In this document: positions 1-5,676 of the stretch, in pieces
How the letters are laid out: each line of letters opens with the position of its first letter
Numbering within the stretch: position 1 is the stretch's first letter
Notes under the pieces: model-generated
Database searches by the model: none
The model's input: the letters and a program-made list of their open reading frames with translations, nothing else
Told to the model about the DNA's origin: nothing
NCBI GenBank assembly: GCA_001438985.1
Contig: LIAZ01000072.1
Span: 1 to 6,540 of the forward strand
Reading direction: 5' to 3'
Length of the DNA stretch: 6,540 bases
Origin: Acidimicrobium sp. BACL17 MAG-120823-bin42
Lineage (GTDB): Bacteria > Actinomycetota > Acidimicrobiia > Acidimicrobiales > Ilumatobacteraceae
Made by a program: the position numbers and the translations under genes

Positions 1-318
1 TTTGTTGCAGATCAGTTGCCGGAACAAACTCAGGCGCGTCTGACGTTTCCCGAGTTACACAATCTGCTGGCGTTACACATGCGCTGGATGCATGAAAAGG
101 GATTGCAGCCTGCTGATGTGGTTGACCGAAAGCAGGACATTCTTTCGACACTTGTTGTGGGTGAAGAGACGTTGACCGCCTATTTGTTAGGTATGGCTGA
201 GGAAACCGAGATCAATGTGTTGGATGACGTCGACATTGTGCACGTTGTTCGTGCGCACTTGGCTTATTTTGAGGCGATCGGTGCTGTTGGTCCAAGCGCA
301 TCTTCTAACGACTTGTGA
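1..318 (+). CDS. Hypothetical protein, C-terminal part (gene enters from left edge)
   Basis: The reading frame is open from the first base, and the codons for FVADQ run straight into the rest, so this is probably the 3' end of a longer gene. A TTG at position 16 could be a start, but nothing upstream supports it as one. About 105 residues are visible, ending in a TGA at 316-318. The chain looks soluble and helical, with leucine-rich stretches and an acidic segment near the end (LDDVDIVHVV), and no membrane segment. I do not recognise the family. The last 55 bp overlap the 3' end of the glycosyltransferase gene on the other strand. That is long for a convergent overlap, so the tail of one of the two proteins may be poorly conserved. 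The composition looks like real protein, but the function is unknown. Confidence 0.6.
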   Translation, partial: FVADQLPEQTQARLTFPELHNLLALHMRWMHEKGLQPADVVDRKQDILSTLVVGEETLTAYLLGMAEETEINVLDDVDIVHVVRAHLAYFEAIGAVGPSASSNDL

Positions 319-1832
319 CCGACGACGTTTTCTTTCCATATCGACATGTAGCGCTCGAGGTTGGGGTTGAAATAAGGATCGTCGTCTAGCGCATCGCGCC
401 ACCGTTTGCCAATGTGGGCAACTTCGAAGGGCTGCAGTTTTGGTGATCGTGTCTTCGACTCAAAGTGGTACATCTGAGCGTGAGGTGTCCAGATAATGCG
501 GTACCCCGCATCACGTAGCTTGAGTCCAAAATCAACGTCGTTGTAATTGGATGGAAACAGGGTGCAGAGTCCACCAACTTCCATGAATGCACTGCGCTTA
601 ATCAACACACATGCAGCAATCACGCCTGAAACTTCACGTTGTACACGTAACAGATTCTGTGCGCCAACGTGTTGAGGCGAGCGATGTCGATACAGGTCGT
701 ATGGGATGGGGTTGAGAATGTGGCCAGCACTTTGGATGAGTCCGTCCTCATACAACAGCATTGGGCCAGACATGGCAACTTCTGGGTCCTCAAGTAATCC
801 CATCAGGGTTTCGATGGTGTCTGATGAAATGAATTCTGTGTCGTCGTTGAGCAGCAATAAATAATCACCGTCGCTATTGACAACTCCAAGGTTGACCTTT
901 TCTGCAAAGTTGAACTCTTGGTCGTACTCGACAACCTTGAGAGCAGGTCCGCCTGCAGAAACGATTTGACTGCGCGATTCGTCCGGCGTTTCCTTGTCGA
1001 GAACCGCAATGATTTCGAGTTTGAGGTAGTTGCATGTGCTTCGCAGTGATGTCAACGCATGCGCGGCCATCACGACTGACTGCCCTCTAATGGTTTGCAC
1101 CGTTCCACGAGTAGGCAGGATCACGCTGATTTTTGGTTTGCGCGAAACATGGCGCTGCACACGAACTGCAGCGACCTGGAGGTCGAGTGAGCAATCGGCG
1201 TTAATTCCGGTGCGTTGGCAATGTTCCTGCACTGCAACGAGTGAGGCAGTTGGCTCTGTGCATTGTTGCGTCGATAGGTGCAGAACCTCAGAAATTCGAT
1301 GTGCTCGCTTGCTTGCTTCAGAAAGCCGAAGATTTCGATCGTGGCTATGCAATCGCGAAAGCATTGTGGCGCCACCAGCTAGAGCGGCGACCCGAGCACG
1401 AACAGCAACAAATTCGCCGATGTAGTTATGCGAGCGAAGGCGCTCTGGCGACCAGCCCGGTCGGCGCACAATCGATGCATCTTCGAAGCGTGAAGCACCC
1501 CGATGGGATGAATCGCCGTAAATAAAATCAATTCCCGGTTGTTCCGTAAGTTTACGATTAATCAATTCGAGTGCTTGTGGGTGTAGCCGGTCGCCAGCGG
1601 GTAAAAAAACAACAACAGCATTTTCAACCACCACAATGTTGTTTCGGGCGATCACGATCGAACTTGTTCGCATTTTGCGGGTTCGTGTGACTCGTTCGTG
1701 CGCAAGGGTCGAATCACTGATGATCCAATGATTTGGGGTTACATGGCTTGCCAACAAAGAGTTGGCTGTCCGTCGAAGGTCGCGTACTGCGCAGTCTTGT
1801 CCTGCAGTAACAATGATGAACGAGTGCTTCAC
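264..1832 (-). CDS. Family 2 glycosyltransferase (two GT2-like regions, second one canonical)
   Basis: This is a 522-residue protein resembling the large GT2 enzymes of O-antigen, rhamnan and other cell-surface glycan pathways, which transfer a sugar from a nucleotide-sugar donor at the cytoplasmic face of the membrane. Residues about 234-460 form a typical GT2 domain: the opening strand KISVILPTR, the FNFAEKVNLG helix, the metal/nucleotide motif LNDDTE (328-333), LLYEDGLIQSAGH, the acceptor-side NDVDFGLKLRDAGYRIIWTP (431-450) and YHFESKTR (455-462). Residues about 1-230 resemble the first half-domain of such proteins (FLPAGDRLHPQALE, DFIYGD, PGWSPERLRSHNYIGEF), but the usual DxD at 'PAGD' is incomplete. 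I chose the GTG start at 1832 because it overlaps the TGA of the upstream gene as GTGA and leads directly into KHSFIIVTAG. The frame is open 25 codons further upstream, but that stretch lies inside the upstream gene. No transmembrane segment is evident. Donor and acceptor sugars cannot be told from the sequence. Confidence 0.88.
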   Translation of the reverse strand: MKHSFIIVTAGQDCAVRDLRRTANSLLASHVTPNHWIISDSTLAHERVTRTRKMRTSSIVIARNNIVVVENAVVVFLPAGDRLHPQALELINRKLTEQPGIDFIYGDSSHRGASRFEDASIVRRPGWSPERLRSHNYIGEFVAVRARVAALAGGATMLSRLHSHDRNLRLSEASKRAHRISEVLHLSTQQCTEPTASLVAVQEHCQRTGINADCSLDLQVAAVRVQRHVSRKPKISVILPTRGTVQTIRGQSVVMAAHALTSLRSTCNYLKLEIIAVLDKETPDESRSQIVSAGGPALKVVEYDQEFNFAEKVNLGVVNSDGDYLLLLNDDTEFISSDTIETLMGLLEDPEVAMSGPMLLYEDGLIQSAGHILNPIPYDLYRHRSPQHVGAQNLLRVQREVSGVIAACVLIKRSAFMEVGGLCTLFPSNYNDVDFGLKLRDAGYRIIWTPHAQMYHFESKTRSPKLQPFEVAHIGKRWRDALDDDPYFNPNLERYMSIWKENVVGHKSLEDALGPTAPIASK

Positions 1833-2104
1833 GAAGCAACTTTCTTTACGGCAAAGCGAACCCAACGTGGTGCGTGCCGAAACGCGAAGCGCAGTGGTCG
1901 TAACCATGGCTGATGAACCCAGTCAATTTGTTGAGACGCTTGCGCATCACGGGCGAAGGATTGGCTGAAGTGGTAACCATCCATCGATGTGTTTTCGCCA
2001 TATTTTGCCCGCACTCTCATTTCGGCACGAGCACCAAACTCGGCATCTCGAAGCCGAAGTTCTTCCAGTTTTGCGTTCACGATTGGGTCATGTGAAAGCG
2101 CCAT
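1829..2104 (-). CDS. Small hypothetical protein with basic aromatic C-terminal tail, coupled to the glycosyltransferase
   Basis: This gene encodes 91 residues from an ATG at 2104. I do not recognise the family. The N-terminal half is polar and probably helical (residues 8-35 alternate acidic and basic residues, e.g. KLEELRLRDAEF). The middle is polar (SMDGYHFSQSF). Residues 67-91 are strongly basic and aromatic, with W67, R69, R72, F73, F75, R76, R80, W81, R83, F84, K87 and K88, giving the look of an amphipathic membrane-binding segment. The TGA stop overlaps the GTG start of the glycosyltransferase (GTGA), which implies translational coupling. The preceding gene ends about 29 bp upstream. 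Only a weak AGG lies ahead of the start. It could be a membrane tether or accessory subunit of the glycosyltransferase. A frameshifted N-terminal extension of that enzyme is a less likely alternative, since GTGA overlaps are normal gene junctions. Confidence 0.7.
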   Translation of the reverse strand: MALSHDPIVNAKLEELRLRDAEFGARAEMRVRAKYGENTSMDGYHFSQSFARDAQASQQIDWVHQPWLRPLRFAFRHAPRWVRFAVKKVAS

Positions 2105-2120
2105 GTCTATCAGCCTAATG

Positions 2121-2135
2121 AGGCCGAAAAGGCCT
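2121..2135. other. Small perfect hairpin at the end of the MDMPI-family gene
   Basis: AGGCC and GGCCT form a 5-bp perfect stem around a GAAAA loop on the + strand (loop TTTTC when read on the - strand). The right arm overlaps the stop codon of the MDMPI-family gene. No T-tract follows on either strand, so it does not look like a strong intrinsic terminator. It may cause slight attenuation or protect an mRNA end between the second and third genes of the - strand run, or it may be chance. Confidence 0.25.
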
Positions 2136-2934
2136 AGATCATCATGTTCAGTTGCGAAGCAATGCGTTGCGCAAGTTTGGCATCGCCAGAACTTGTCCAG
2201 ACTGTTTCGGCGTCTGTTTTTCTGCCAGTGGCAAGAGCAGTGAATACCGTGCTTGCCATTGTGATCTCACAAACCATCGTTGCAGGGGTGGCATCAACAA
2301 TTTTGGCTCGTCCATCAACAACAGTGATGAAGACATCTCGCTGAACATCGCCGGTGATTCGGATTGCAACGGAGTTTCCTTCGGGGGTTGCGGCGCGTTT
2401 TCCGACAACGATTGGCAGTGTGCGGATCAGTCGATCAATGGTGTGTTCGGCGCACGGTCCACCATGATTACCGTCAAGGCTGAGCGCACGCCTGATGTCT
2501 TGGTCATGAATCCAAATATCAAGGATGCGTATGTCAAGAAAGTCGCCAAGGGTTCCTGGTCCTGTTGGCATCATTATCGGCTGGGCAAAGTAGTCGTCAT
2601 CAGCCGTGAGAAGTTGGTTGGTTCGCTCGGCCACCACAGATTTCCACTCGGCAAACACTTCGCTTCCGGGTAACGAGCGTCGCGCATCAATCTCGTGTTC
2701 GTTGTGTTCGCCAATTGGGTTTTTGATGTAGTCAAACTTTGGGGCTTTGTGTGTCGTTGCATCTTTGCCCAACAACATGCGCTCAATGCCGACAAGATGT
2801 GAAATGTTGTCTTGAACCGACCAACCAGGGCAGTCAGTTGGTTGTTTCCACTGATCTTCGGTGAGTGGTTCGCACAATGCGGTGATGGCGTTGAGCGCCT
2901 CAACTGTTAGGGATACTTTCTGTTCAATGCTCAT
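2134..2934 (-). CDS. Maleylpyruvate isomerase (MDMPI) family, mycothiol-dependent-type protein
   Basis: The 266-residue protein has the usual architecture of the family. An N-terminal DinB-like four-helix metal-binding domain (about 5-150) is marked by the signature WKQPTDCPGWSVQDNISHLVGIE (29-51) and by DIWIHDQDIRRAL (139-151). A C-terminal MDMPI_C/SCP2-like domain covers about 180-266. Probable metal ligands are His46 and His143. At the position of the usual Glu four residues before the second His there is Asp139, a conservative change. Characterised relatives are zinc enzymes that use mycothiol as cofactor (e.g. maleylpyruvate isomerase in gentisate degradation) or act as mycothiol S-transferases. 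Many homologues have no assigned substrate, and no gentisate-pathway genes are nearby, so I do not assign a specific reaction. The gene starts 6 bp after the DsbA-like gene, with a good ribosome binding site over that junction. Confidence 0.88.
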   Translation of the reverse strand: MSIEQKVSLTVEALNAITALCEPLTEDQWKQPTDCPGWSVQDNISHLVGIERMLLGKDATTHKAPKFDYIKNPIGEHNEHEIDARRSLPGSEVFAEWKSVVAERTNQLLTADDDYFAQPIMMPTGPGTLGDFLDIRILDIWIHDQDIRRALSLDGNHGGPCAEHTIDRLIRTLPIVVGKRAATPEGNSVAIRITGDVQRDVFITVVDGRAKIVDATPATMVCEITMASTVFTALATGRKTDAETVWTSSGDAKLAQRIASQLNMMI

Positions 2935-2935
2935 G

Positions 2936-2942
2936 TCACCTC
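2936..2942 (-). promoter_or_regulatory. Ribosome binding site of the MDMPI-family gene
   Basis: GAGGTGA, read on the - strand, lies one base before the ATG at 2934 and overlaps the TGA stop of the DsbA-like gene. It matches the anti-Shine-Dalgarno sequence over seven bases and is the clearest such site in the window. Its overlap with the upstream stop implies that ribosomes finishing the first gene can reinitiate on the second. Confidence 0.6.
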
Positions 2943-3639
2943 ACAATGCTGGGTTTTGGACAGTATTCCATTCGCGCGCGCGCAGATACGGGTTGAACAC
3001 GTTGCCAATATGGGCAAGGTCTGCCTGCGTTTTTGGGGTCTTGATTTCATAGAGGCCAGGGAAGTGGGCGTATGCAATGGTCATGCTCCACAGTTCAAGC
3101 GCTTGGTCACCATCTGGTGCGGGAACAACTACAGGGCCAAACACGGCACGACCCGTTGCGAATTTGAGAATCGGCACGCCGAATCCGCCGAGTTCGTTCA
3201 CAGCGAATTCGTGATCTGCACGCACGTCGTCGTGTGTTGTGCGATCGGCTAACGCATCTTCCCATGCCGTAGCAGGTGCTCCGATTGCAGCGAGTAGATG
3301 GCGAGCGGTTTCCTCTTCGTATGGACGAATACCTTCAATGTGCAACGCATTGCCAATTGCTTCGTACCACTTGTCGCATAGATCCATATCGATTCGACGC
3401 AGCCATGCACCGATGCGCATCGGAGTCCAGCCAAAGGAAATTTCGCGTTCCCAAGGATGCTTCTTGCCGTCAACACGGTTGGTTTCTTCAAGGCTAAAAA
3501 ACTTCCAATTAATCGTGATGCCGTTGAGAGCACGAACATTGCGTACCCACAGCGAAGTCTGGTGGGCCCATGGGCACATTGGATCGAAGTAGAAATCCAC
3601 GGCAGATACGGAAGGTGTGGTGTGCTGGGAGAGTGTCAT
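2941..3639 (-). CDS. DsbA/2-hydroxychromene-2-carboxylate-isomerase-like thioredoxin-fold protein (Rv2466c-like), CPWA active site
   Basis: The 232-residue protein resembles the actinobacterial DsbA-family group that includes the mycothiol-dependent nitroreductase Rv2466c. Shared landmarks are VDFYFDPMCPWAHQTSLWV (14-32), the WTPMRIGAWL region (71-80), GNALHIEG (96-103), the cis-proline loop GVPI (154-157) followed by FGPVVVP (167-173), and a C-terminal ELWSMTIAYAHFPGLYEIK segment. The active site reads C22-P-W-A25, so the resolving cysteine of the usual CPWC is replaced by alanine. That leaves a single nucleophilic thiol, as expected for an enzyme that forms a mixed disulfide with a small thiol or acts like a kappa-class GST rather than a disulfide oxidase. 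There is no signal peptide, so it is cytoplasmic. It is the first gene of the - strand run. The ATG at 3639 lies 6 nt after a -10-like element with no Shine-Dalgarno, suggesting a leaderless mRNA. The substrate is unknown. Confidence 0.85.
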   Translation of the reverse strand: MTLSQHTTPSVSAVDFYFDPMCPWAHQTSLWVRNVRALNGITINWKFFSLEETNRVDGKKHPWEREISFGWTPMRIGAWLRRIDMDLCDKWYEAIGNALHIEGIRPYEEETARHLLAAIGAPATAWEDALADRTTHDDVRADHEFAVNELGGFGVPILKFATGRAVFGPVVVPAPDGDQALELWSMTIAYAHFPGLYEIKTPKTQADLAHIGNVFNPYLRAREWNTVQNPAL

Positions 3640-3645
3640 GCTCTC

Positions 3646-3655
3646 AGACTAGATT
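3646..3655. promoter_or_regulatory. Putative divergent leaderless promoter (overlapping -10 elements)
   Basis: The two divergent ATGs (3639 on -, 3664 on +) are separated by only 24 bp. On the + strand TAGATT (3650-3655) ends 8 nt before the ATG. On the - strand TAGTCT (3651 down to 3646) ends 6 nt before the other ATG. Both fit the actinobacterial -10 pattern TAnnnT and sit where the first transcribed base would be at or next to the start codon. They share the central TA of a CTAG palindrome. Neither gene has a Shine-Dalgarno sequence, as expected for leaderless mRNAs. I see no convincing -35 boxes, and any that exist would fall inside the opposite gene. Confidence 0.45.
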
Positions 3656-3663
3656 TATCGGGT

Positions 3664-3888
3664 ATGAAACGTCCTAGTCGGTTCGAGCACACACGATTCC
3701 TTGGCGATAAGCGCACCCAATTGGTGTACGACCTTGATGAATGGACCGACGAAGAGATTGTCAATGAAATCTCCGAAAGCGGCGTTGGCCTGAGCTTTGG
3801 TCCCGACACCCTGGCCGAGGCTCGCAACCGTGGTTATACCTTGGCAAAGCCCGGTGTAACTCGCCGTCATCTCAAGCCGCGCGCTTAG
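3664..3888 (+). CDS. Small conserved-looking hypothetical protein (74 aa)
   Basis: This 74-residue cytoplasmic protein begins MKRPSRFEHTRFLGDKRTQLVYDLD. The frame stays open upstream, but that part lies antisense inside the DsbA-like gene. The ATG at 3664 fits the divergent spacing and the -10 element 8 nt before it. The chain has a basic N-terminus, an acidic centre (YDLDEWTDEEIVNEISES, residues 22-39), a glycine-containing turn (GVGLSFGPDTLAEARNRGY) and a basic C-terminus (RRHLKPRA). There is no membrane segment and no cysteine, so metal binding through cysteines is ruled out. I do not recognise a family. The next gene starts 3 bp after its stop, so the two are probably co-transcribed and perhaps translationally coupled. 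Confidence 0.72.
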   Translation: MKRPSRFEHTRFLGDKRTQLVYDLDEWTDEEIVNEISESGVGLSFGPDTLAEARNRGYTLAKPGVTRRHLKPRA

Positions 3889-3891
3889 ATC

Positions 3892-4677
3892 GTGGGCGCC
3901 GCAGACAGCGCTTCTTCAATGAACGGTTCGTTCCTCTCGGGCGGACTCAATCTGCCGCGATACCTCGCACAGCCGACAGGCAAGTCAGGTGCGTTGCCAG
4001 CGATGGTGTTGTGTCACGGATATCCCAGCGGTGGTATTGATGCGCGTCATTCTGCTGGCTCATTTCCCGAGTTGTGTGATCGGGTAGCAAACGAACTTGG
4101 CTGGACAGCAATGACATTTACATTTCGTGGATGTGCATCGAGCGAAGGTGATTTTTCGATGCAGGGCTGGATTGACGACATTCGTGCAGCCATCACCCAT
4201 GTTGTGGCAGAAACCTCGCCGAGCGGTATTTGGTTGGTTGGCAACAACACGGGAGGCTCTCTCGCGTTATGCGTCGCAGCAGATGACCCCCGTGTCAATG
4301 GATGTGCGTTGTTGGGTGCGCGGGCAGATTTTGATGACTGGGCAGAACAACCACGACGATTCCTCGAGCACTCTCGTGAAATTGGAACGATTCGTCGACC
4401 AAATTTCCCACCGTCTATTGAAGAGTGGGGTCGAGAACTACGCCGATTCCGCCCAGCAGATGCCGCACGACGGTTTGCGCCACGGCCGCTGTTTTTGATG
4501 CATGGTCAAGATGATGACGTAGTGCCTACCGCAGACTCGCGAGTACTTGCACAGGCACATGGTGCTGCAGAGTTACAGATTATTCCTGGTGCAGGGCATC
4601 GGTTGCGTCATGATCCACGGGCAATGGCCGTGCTGCTTGGTTGGCTAGATCGTCAGCGCACGCTGGCGGCAATGTAA
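3892..4677 (+). CDS. Alpha/beta-hydrolase-fold protein lacking the nucleophile serine
   Basis: From the GTG at 3892 the protein has 261 residues. An ATG at 3919 would remove nine poorly structured residues and start at MNGSFLSGGL, and is an equally acceptable start. The GTG lies 3 bp after the upstream stop, which favours coupling, and neither start has a clear ribosome binding site. Fold markers (numbered from the GTG) are the oxyanion-hole strand VLCHGYPSGG (39-48), TFTFRGCASSEGDF (75-88), the elbow strand IWLVGNNTGGSLAL (113-126), the acid region LFLMHGQDDDVVP (200-212) with Asp208 as the likely acid, and GAGHRLRHDP (233-242) with His236. The elbow reads G-N-N-T-G instead of G-x-S-x-G, so the catalytic serine is absent. 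There is no signal peptide. It may be a non-hydrolytic or altered-mechanism member of the fold. The substrate is unknown. Confidence 0.85.
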   Translation: MGAADSASSMNGSFLSGGLNLPRYLAQPTGKSGALPAMVLCHGYPSGGIDARHSAGSFPELCDRVANELGWTAMTFTFRGCASSEGDFSMQGWIDDIRAAITHVVAETSPSGIWLVGNNTGGSLALCVAADDPRVNGCALLGARADFDDWAEQPRRFLEHSREIGTIRRPNFPPSIEEWGRELRRFRPADAARRFAPRPLFLMHGQDDDVVPTADSRVLAQAHGAAELQIIPGAGHRLRHDPRAMAVLLGWLDRQRTLAAM

Positions 4678-4698
4678 CCGCTAAACGTTTTCGATTTT
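4664..4698 (+). terminator. Possible weak intrinsic terminator after the hydrolase gene
   Basis: TGGCGG (4664-4669) and CCGCTA (4678-4683) can pair, with one G-T wobble, around an 8-nt loop that contains the hydrolase stop codon. Four bases later comes a T-rich stretch (TTTTCGATTTT, 4688-4698). The stem is short and the T-tract is interrupted, so this is a marginal call. It overlaps the 3' end of galE, and no matching terminator is seen for galE on the - strand. Confidence 0.22.
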
Positions 4699-5652
4699 GC
4701 TGTGCCAGTTCCATGCACTCGTGATGATGTCGCGTAAGTCGCGGGTTGCTTTCCATCCAAGTAGTGCTCGCACCAGCGTTGGGTCGGCATACACCGAAGT
4801 TGGGTCTCCTGCGCGGCGACTGGTAACAACGTGAGGAACTTTGCGCCCACTAACTTGTTCTGCAATATCGATTACCTCAAGCACTGAAGTGCCTCTACCG
4901 GTTCCCACATTGCAGGCAAGACTTGCACCACCTTGCTCGAGGTAATCAAGTGCTTTGACGTGCGCATCGGCGAGATCTTCAACATGGATGTAATCGCGGA
5001 TACAGGTTCCGTCTGGAGTTGGGTAATCGTTGCCAAACACATTGAGCGGTCCACTGAAACCAAGGATGGCCTTCATCACAAGGGGCACAAGGTTTTGTGA
5101 CATCGACCAGTCTTCGCCGATTGAGGAATCTGCGCTTGCACCAGCGGCATTGAAGTAACGAAGGCTGACAGAGCGCATTCCAATTGCATCGCAACTTGCC
5201 AAGAATCGTTCCATCACTGCTTTGGTTTCGGCGTAGACGCTCTCGGGAAGTAGCGGTGAATCCTCGGTGACGGGCACGGATGCAGGGTTTCCGTAGACGG
5301 CTGCGCTAGATGAAAACACCATGCGCTCCACACCGTTGGCAAGCAGTGCGCGCACCAAATCGATGGTGCCCCCAACATTGTTGTTGTAATACCTCAGTGG
5401 TTGTTCCATCGATTCGCCAACTGCCTTGTAGGCAGCGAAGTGAATTACCTCAGTGATGTCGTGCTTCTTGCAGATCTTTTCAATGAGGCGTTCGTCGGAG
5501 ATGTTTCCTTGGAAGAAAGGCACCGTGTCGATGCGGCTCTTTGTTCCAAGTTCGAGTGAATCAAGGACAACAACGTCTCGCTGTTGTTGAGTGAGCAGGG
5601 CAACGGTGTGCGAACCGATATACCCAGCACCGCCCGTTACTAAAACTGCCAT
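4681..5652 (-). CDS. galE: UDP-glucose 4-epimerase
   Basis: This 323-residue enzyme interconverts UDP-glucose and UDP-galactose in the cytoplasm with tightly bound NAD, serving the Leloir pathway and surface-glycan synthesis. It is an extended short-chain dehydrogenase. The NAD-binding motif is GGAGYIGSH (7-15). HFAAYKAVGES (71-81) follows, then SSSAAVYG (114-121) carrying the catalytic Ser/Thr site. The catalytic pair is YAETK (Tyr140, Lys144). The sugar-nucleotide region includes LRYFNAAGA (164-172), NVFGNDYPTPDGTCIRDYIHVEDLADAH (204-231) and the C-terminal RRAGDP (279-284). The length is slightly below the roughly 330-340 residues usual for GalE, and all motifs are intact. It starts 24 bp after the HhH-GPD gene, with a weak AGGG about 7 bp before the ATG. 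It ends 3 bp from the stop of the convergent hydrolase gene. Specificity for the N-acetylated sugars cannot be excluded. Confidence 0.95.
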   Translation of the reverse strand: MAVLVTGGAGYIGSHTVALLTQQQRDVVVLDSLELGTKSRIDTVPFFQGNISDERLIEKICKKHDITEVIHFAAYKAVGESMEQPLRYYNNNVGGTIDLVRALLANGVERMVFSSSAAVYGNPASVPVTEDSPLLPESVYAETKAVMERFLASCDAIGMRSVSLRYFNAAGASADSSIGEDWSMSQNLVPLVMKAILGFSGPLNVFGNDYPTPDGTCIRDYIHVEDLADAHVKALDYLEQGGASLACNVGTGRGTSVLEVIDIAEQVSGRKVPHVVTSRRAGDPTSVYADPTLVRALLGWKATRDLRDIITSAWNWHSKIENV

Positions 5653-5676
5653 GTACTAACCCTAACGACTAAACGC

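Noticed and set aside
1305..1320. Short GCTT tandem repeat
   Set aside because: Only about three copies within the glycosyltransferase coding frame. Nothing suggests phase variation.
1030..1525. Long + strand open frames (131 and 94 aa) opposite the glycosyltransferase gene
   Set aside because: Their translations are rich in Arg, Cys and Ser and lack protein-like patterning. The - strand frame has clear GT2 motifs, so these are antisense shadows.
1833..1907. Longer glycosyltransferase start at 1907 (25 extra residues)
   Set aside because: The extra residues lie inside the 91-aa gene in another frame, look non-native (MVTTTALRVSARTTLG), and the GTGA overlap gives a natural start at 1832.
2152..2673. 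173-aa + strand frame opposite the MDMPI-family gene
   Set aside because: Low-complexity Gly/Ser/Asn/Cys composition and complete overlap with a gene carrying clear family motifs. No ribosome site or promoter was seen.
2974..2983. Short alternating CG tract
   Set aside because: It encodes the ordinary Arg-Ala-Arg stretch of the DsbA-like protein. Too short to suggest Z-DNA or a functional repeat.
3457..3663. Upstream extension of the 74-aa gene to give a 143-aa protein
   Set aside because: The extension lies entirely over the N-terminal half of the DsbA-like gene and the intergenic gap. The ATG at 3664 has a fitting -10 element and the downstream composition changes to protein-like.
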